The notes below the pieces were generated by a model. The model was not told where the DNA came from and did no database searches. It saw only the letters and a program-made list of their open reading frames with translations. From assembly GCA_014729565.1 (NCBI GenBank), contig WJJR01000033.1, forward strand, positions 1 to 9,656: a stretch of 9,656 nucleotides of DNA, written 5' to 3'. The DNA is from Candidatus Zixiibacteriota bacterium. GTDB lineage: Bacteria; Zixibacteria; MSB-5A5; WJJR01. This document shows positions 7,801-9,656 of the stretch, one piece after another. How positions within the stretch are numbered: the stretch's first letter is position 1; each line of letters begins with the position of its first letter. Both the position numbers and the translations under genes were made by a program.

Positions 7801-8440
7801 ACATCATGTGATCGAGTGCGCGCCCGAGATTCGACCACGGCCGCTCGAAGGTGCTCTCCATCTCATTGTAAACAGTGCCCTTTTCCTCCAGCCGCAGCGT
7901 GCTGTCGACGGGATCGACCGTGTAGCCGACATTGCAGACCTCGCGACGGATTTCCTCGTCGGAGAACGTCGGGTGGAGCATCGCATCGAGCTTGGCTTCC
8001 AACAACTCAAAGAAGACGTCGACGCCGGCTTCGGTATGATAGTGGTAGCACGTTTGAAGCTGCATCGTAAACGCCGAGCTGTTGCCCAGCGACATATCTT
8101 CGAGCGACGCGACGTACCGTCCCTTGGTGCCTTTGCCGAGCAGCAGGTGCTCGCAGGTGTGCGGCTCGCCCTGATCCGACGGGGGCGGCGAATTGACCCA
8201 CATGAATGCCTGTGGTACTGATTGGATGCGCAACAGATCGAGCACAAAGTTACTGGGCACATGACGGAACCGTGCCCCCATCGCCACACCGGCGTCGTTC
8301 TCATAAACGGTCTCGACGCGAAAATCGGCGATGGTGGCATCGGGCGTGAGTTGATCGAGCGCCTGATCAGCCCAACCGGGAATAGCGGCCGGGATCATCA
8401 TCATGGCGATGAACAATACGGACAGGACGTGTTTGGACAT
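4865..8440 (-). CDS. Exported M16-family zinc metallopeptidase, presequence-protease (M16C) type
   Basis: This is a 1191-residue inverzincin-type peptidase that degrades peptides inside a closed two-halved chamber. I chose the ATG at 8440: GAGGA lies 6 bases upstream (8447-8451) and it opens a clear signal peptide (MSKHVLSVLFIAMMMIPAAI, cleavage probably after Ala24). The frame continues upstream to 8599, but that 53-residue extension would bury the signal. The inverted zinc motif HTCEH is at 94-98, with Glu97 the expected catalytic base, and the third ligand is probably Glu167 in EEIRREV. The blocks YNEMEST (191-197) and HPLALSSGGLPAAI (218-231) match presequence proteases and insulinase relatives. 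The middle (about residues 640-720) resembles the M16C-associated domain, and an inactive-type second M16 half follows. PreP proteins are usually about 970-1000 residues, so this one is long. Export makes it a periplasmic or outer peptide scavenger rather than an organelle-type enzyme. Its transcript ends at the terminator at 4804-4843. Confidence 0.9.
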   Translation of the reverse strand: MSKHVLSVLFIAMMMIPAAIPGWADQALDQLTPDATIADFRVETVYENDAGVAMGARFRHVPSNFVLDLLRIQSVPQAFMWVNSPPPSDQGEPHTCEHLLLGKGTKGRYVASLEDMSLGNSSAFTMQLQTCYHYHTEAGVDVFFELLEAKLDAMLHPTFSDEEIRREVCNVGYTVDPVDSTLRLEEKGTVYNEMESTFERPWSNLGRALDHMMYGDNHPLALSSGGLPAAIRTMTPDDMRKFHSDTHHLNNMGMIVAIPDEITLEDFLSRTSEVLATVEPDAQPGTDPATLENRLPPPTMAPEGEIRQVSFPHQNNNEPGLLVYGWGPTLELENNEEYVLDLFMDLLAGGSTSNLYRKFIDSQTREMDLGANSVFGWVSSDPGHAIYVGFNNVDRRITDVEMIDSVRAMMLREIKRIADLPDGSEELKSFNERARSLVIEGQRDQRRFLNTPPRFGFRGTGASWFFHLKHLQEVDGFRKRLTLDSEFDFANSLLDSGTNFWNTYIGKWGLLDRKPYGVAARPDPQLITEIEDERQQRLDAYAAEFKEQFDVDTPNEAIVAFKDEYDSRTAEIDETAKSIEMPSFLDNPPLTLDDQLQYDVTELPGGGSFVVSTFENMTSATVGLAFDAHVIPEEHLLYLAALPTLMTDVGVIHDGEAIAYDEMKDRLRREILSLNVNYSPNHRTQRVELVVTSSGIDGEEAHRAMDWMNTVLFDANWQPDNLPRIRDAVDLALAGARNRMRGSEESWVDEPANAYWRQNNPLMMVSGCFLTQAHALHRLRWKLKEVSSPVAYEAFRGFMQDLSAAVDGASDEQLRTLLSALSGGDDTPDPMHADLVSRFKVINDDARDVIREAADDLTKSLADSPRATRTTDWKYLCRQMTDDAAMSPQLVLDGLRDVLSWLRHQDNVRGYMVGNTSNQESLMPRVTELVNRFDSGSSLKQMYARQARIIARMQDHAANRDRPVFVGLVNKNTRSGVHINSSESASYLERDPDKLMKFLSARLYGGGGAHSMFMKTWGAGLAYSNGLRHNESTGRLIYYAERCPDLAQTMQFVVNEVKNAPYDPSLADYAVAQAFVGNRGGARYEQRGAAMAADLADGVTPDVVREFRRGVLSLRDTENLYDQLHERMPYTYGEVLPGVGPRGSEVPNAIYFVIGPEKQFESYEEYLKSVEGDVTLHRLYPRDFWLVDRQI

Positions 8441-8557
8441 GGGAAATCCTCGGTTGCTGGAGTGATACCTTTCGGTTGTATTCGAGATTGTGGAGGCTTG
8501 GTTGCATTCATCTGACCACGACGGAACAAAAGTGACAGACCGGATCCGGGCCTGCTG

Positions 8558-8587
8558 AAGATACCCCAATTGAGGCAATGATCGCAA
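8558..8587 (-). promoter_or_regulatory. Possible promoter of the M16 peptidase gene
   Basis: On the minus strand TTGCGA (8587-8582) and TATCTT (8563-8558) are 18 bases apart, each matching four of six sigma-70 consensus positions. A start near 8551 would lie inside the in-frame 5' extension, which agrees with translation starting at 8440 after a leader of about 110 bases. It is a weak match, offered as a candidate only. Confidence 0.28.
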
Positions 8588-8651
8588 CCCAATGGCCACG
8601 GTGAGCTACCCGGGAGTCTCAACAGTATTCCAATTCCAGAGATCCTTAATC

Positions 8652-8681
8652 TTGACAGATTCTCACGGATGCTGCTTTTAG
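8652..8681 (+). promoter_or_regulatory. Promoter upstream of the synthetase-like gene
   Basis: TTGACA at 8652-8657 is a perfect sigma-70 -35 box. Eighteen bases later TTTTAG (8676-8681) could be a poor -10, helped by an extended TGC just before it. Transcription would start near 8688, about 220 bases before the start codon, leaving a long leader. Confidence 0.45.
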
Positions 8682-8799
8682 CGTTCTCAACATGACGGTT
8701 CAACGGCATAGAGCGGGGACAATCGTCCCGAGGACTATTTGCGCGCCCGATCGATTTACCCGTTCCGGCCTCTGTGCCACTCATATCCGCCGTTTCTTC

Positions 8800-8823
8800 A
8801 GCTCCGTCCATCGGGGCTTTTTT
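8800..8823 (+). terminator. Intrinsic terminator inside the leader (candidate attenuator or small-RNA end)
   Basis: AGCTCCG (8800-8806) pairs with CGGGGCT (8812-8818), with one T-G wobble, around loop TCCAT, and is followed by six T residues (8818-8823). It faces the plus strand and has no protein gene in front of it, only about 110 bases of presumed leader. It lies 85 bases before the start codon of the synthetase-like gene, so it is either an attenuator of that gene or the end of a small RNA. Confidence 0.65.
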
Positions 8824-8865
8824 GTGGCCGCGATGGACACATAGTCCCATTCATCCCTAACCCGT

Positions 8866-8905
8866 CCCCTCGTGCCGTGACACGTGGGGCTTTGCCACGG
8901 GAGGT
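8866..8905 (+). promoter_or_regulatory. Mutually exclusive hairpins and ribosome binding site
   Basis: Hairpin A pairs CCCC (8866-8869) with GGGG (8886-8889) and CGTG (8871-8874) with CACG (8881-8884), with one T-T mismatch. Hairpin B pairs CGTGG (8883-8887) with CCACG (8895-8899). They share bases 8883-8887 and cannot coexist. B ends directly against the Shine-Dalgarno GGAGG (8900-8904), which lies 4 bases before the ATG at 8909, so folding could influence translation. Confidence 0.4.
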
Positions 8906-8908
8906 ATC

Positions 8909-9656
8909 ATGCACAAGCACCAGATCTACGACCAGGTCCTCAAAGCGCTGTGGCGCTGGGCCGACACGAACGACTACGCGTTCATTCCCACACCGCGCAT
9001 CGTCACCGCCACCGGCGCGTGCGAGAATGTCGACACGCTCTGGACAGTGGCCGGTGACAATGTACCGGGCCAGTACTTCTTCGCTCAGACCGGCCAGCTC
9101 TATTTGGAGATGAGCCTGGCCCGCATCCCGCGCGCGTTCACCGTCGGCTCCTCCGGACGCGCCGAGGCCGAGATCGACCACCGGCATCTGCGCGAGTTTA
9201 CTCTCTTCGAGGTCGAAGGACGCGGCGGCTTCGATGACCTGGTCGCCACGATCAGGTCGCTGTTCGGCGCGATCGATGACGTGTCGCAGTCCTGGGGCGC
9301 CGAGCCGATTGCCTCGCAGCTGACGCTCATCACGTACGAAGAGGCATTGCAGATTCTGGGTCTCGGCGCCGACCACTGGGGCCAGGACTTCAGCCATGCC
9401 CAGGAGGTGGAACTCTGCCAGAACGGTCCGGTGCTGCTCACGCATCACCCCGATCCGCAGCCGTTGACCGGTCCTGAGCCGGAACTGGAGAAGTTCTTCA
9501 ACATGAAGCCGACCCCGTCACACAACGGCGATCGTCCGTCGGTGCAATCGTGTGATCTGCTGCTGCCGATCTCGGGCGAATCGCTTGGCGGAGCGGTGCG
9601 TGTGCATGAGGGGCACATTCTCAAACAACGTCTGCAGAAGTCGGGCATGTTCGCCA
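8909..9656 (+). CDS. Class II Asp/Asn-type aminoacyl-tRNA synthetase-like catalytic core; likely AsnRS-related asparagine synthetase (3' end missing)
   Basis: The open frame runs off the window after 249 codons. The start is firm: GGAGG lies 4 bases upstream of ATG 8909. The protein begins directly with the catalytic core and has no N-terminal OB-fold anticodon-binding domain. Visible blocks are YFFAQTGQLYLEMSLARI (56-73) and motif 2, GRAEAEIDHRHLREFTLFEVE at 83-103, with Arg84, Glu86, Arg92-His93-Leu94 and Glu101/Glu103 retained. FFNMK follows at 196-200, and CDLLLPISGESLGGAVRVHE at 215-234 aligns with the Asn/AspRS block that normally reads GE(I)xGGSQRE. Motif 3 lies beyond the window. Stand-alone AsnRS-like cores in archaea (about 290 residues) make asparagine from aspartate and ammonia using ATP; this is the best guess here, acting in the cytoplasm. 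Odd points are FRAE changed to GRAE in motif 2 and GGSQR changed to GGAVR. A paralogue modifying another acid is possible. Confidence 0.85.
   Translation, partial: MHKHQIYDQVLKALWRWADTNDYAFIPTPRIVTATGACENVDTLWTVAGDNVPGQYFFAQTGQLYLEMSLARIPRAFTVGSSGRAEAEIDHRHLREFTLFEVEGRGGFDDLVATIRSLFGAIDDVSQSWGAEPIASQLTLITYEEALQILGLGADHWGQDFSHAQEVELCQNGPVLLTHHPDPQPLTGPEPELEKFFNMKPTPSHNGDRPSVQSCDLLLPISGESLGGAVRVHEGHILKQRLQKSGMFA

Larger units (their letters stand above)
8441..8908. other. Divergent intergenic region with promoters and a structured leader
   Basis: This 468-base stretch separates the minus-strand peptidase from the plus-strand synthetase-like gene. It contains the peptidase leader and possible promoter, a ten-base palindrome CCGGATCCGG at 8540-8549, a plus-strand promoter with a consensus -35, a hairpin GGGAC-AATC-GTCCC at 8716-8729, an intrinsic terminator at 8800-8823, and overlapping hairpins next to the ribosome binding site. 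I see no tRNA or convincing protein gene. Confidence 0.6.

Noticed and set aside
8441..8599. N-terminal extension of the M16 peptidase to 8599
   Set aside because: The 53 extra residues would precede a clean signal peptide, while the ATG at 8440 has a good ribosome binding site.
8692..8844. 50-codon plus-strand open frame across the leader, as a possible leader peptide
   Set aside because: It has no Shine-Dalgarno, contains no asparagine codons, and runs through the terminator hairpin, so it does not fit classical amino-acid attenuation.
8600..8908. T-box riboswitch for asparagine
   Set aside because: I could not find the conserved T-box antiterminator sequence (of the TGGNACCGCG type) before the terminator.
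8798..9448. Minus-strand open frame (216 codons) opposite the synthetase-like gene
   Set aside because: The plus-strand frame from 8909 has a strong Shine-Dalgarno and class II synthetase motifs; the antisense frame is a shadow.

Overview
The window carries five clear protein-coding genes, two of them cut by the window edges, and three non-coding stretches with structure of their own. Standard-code reading frames, good Shine-Dalgarno sequences, a lipobox lipoprotein, an exported peptidase and MacB/FtsX permeases indicate a diderm (Gram-negative-type) bacterium of moderately high G+C. The Ser plus poly-Asp stretch after the lipoprotein cysteine fits a member or relative of the Bacteroidetes/FCB group. 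No gene here fixes the lineage more precisely.

Layout. Bases 1-1740 (+) hold two MacB/FtsX-type ABC permease genes in tandem with an 8-base overlap; the first has lost its 5' part to the window edge. Bases 1791-2927 (+) encode an unrecognised two-module protein: a Rossmann-like N-terminal half resembling SLOG/LOG nucleotide-binding folds, and a C-terminal half with a DUF2971-like pattern. Bases 2928-3328 are intergenic, with a degenerate hairpin repeat, a REP-like inverted pair (each unit GTAG plus palindrome) and terminator-type hairpins. On the minus strand, 4672-3329 encodes a di-heme cytochrome c peroxidase/MauG-type lipoprotein. Upstream of it, 8440-4865 (minus) encodes a very large exported M16 metallopeptidase of the presequence-protease type. 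A strong intrinsic terminator between them makes these two genes separate transcription units. Bases 8441-8908 form a divergent intergenic region. The plus strand from 8909 to the window end encodes the catalytic core of a class II (Asp/Asn-type) aminoacyl-tRNA synthetase-like protein with no anticodon-binding domain, resembling stand-alone asparagine synthetases of the AsnRS-related type.

How the parts relate. The permease pair is a classic export or lipoprotein-handling ABC module, whose ATPase and periplasmic adaptor would lie upstream. The peroxidase and the peptidase both act outside the cytoplasm, but nothing in the sequence ties them to one pathway. The most interesting parts are: the synthetase-like gene, whose leader has a consensus -35 box, an internal intrinsic terminator and competing hairpins next to the ribosome binding site; the unrecognised SLOG-like two-module protein; and the REP-like pair, whose units differ by a compensatory base-pair change.
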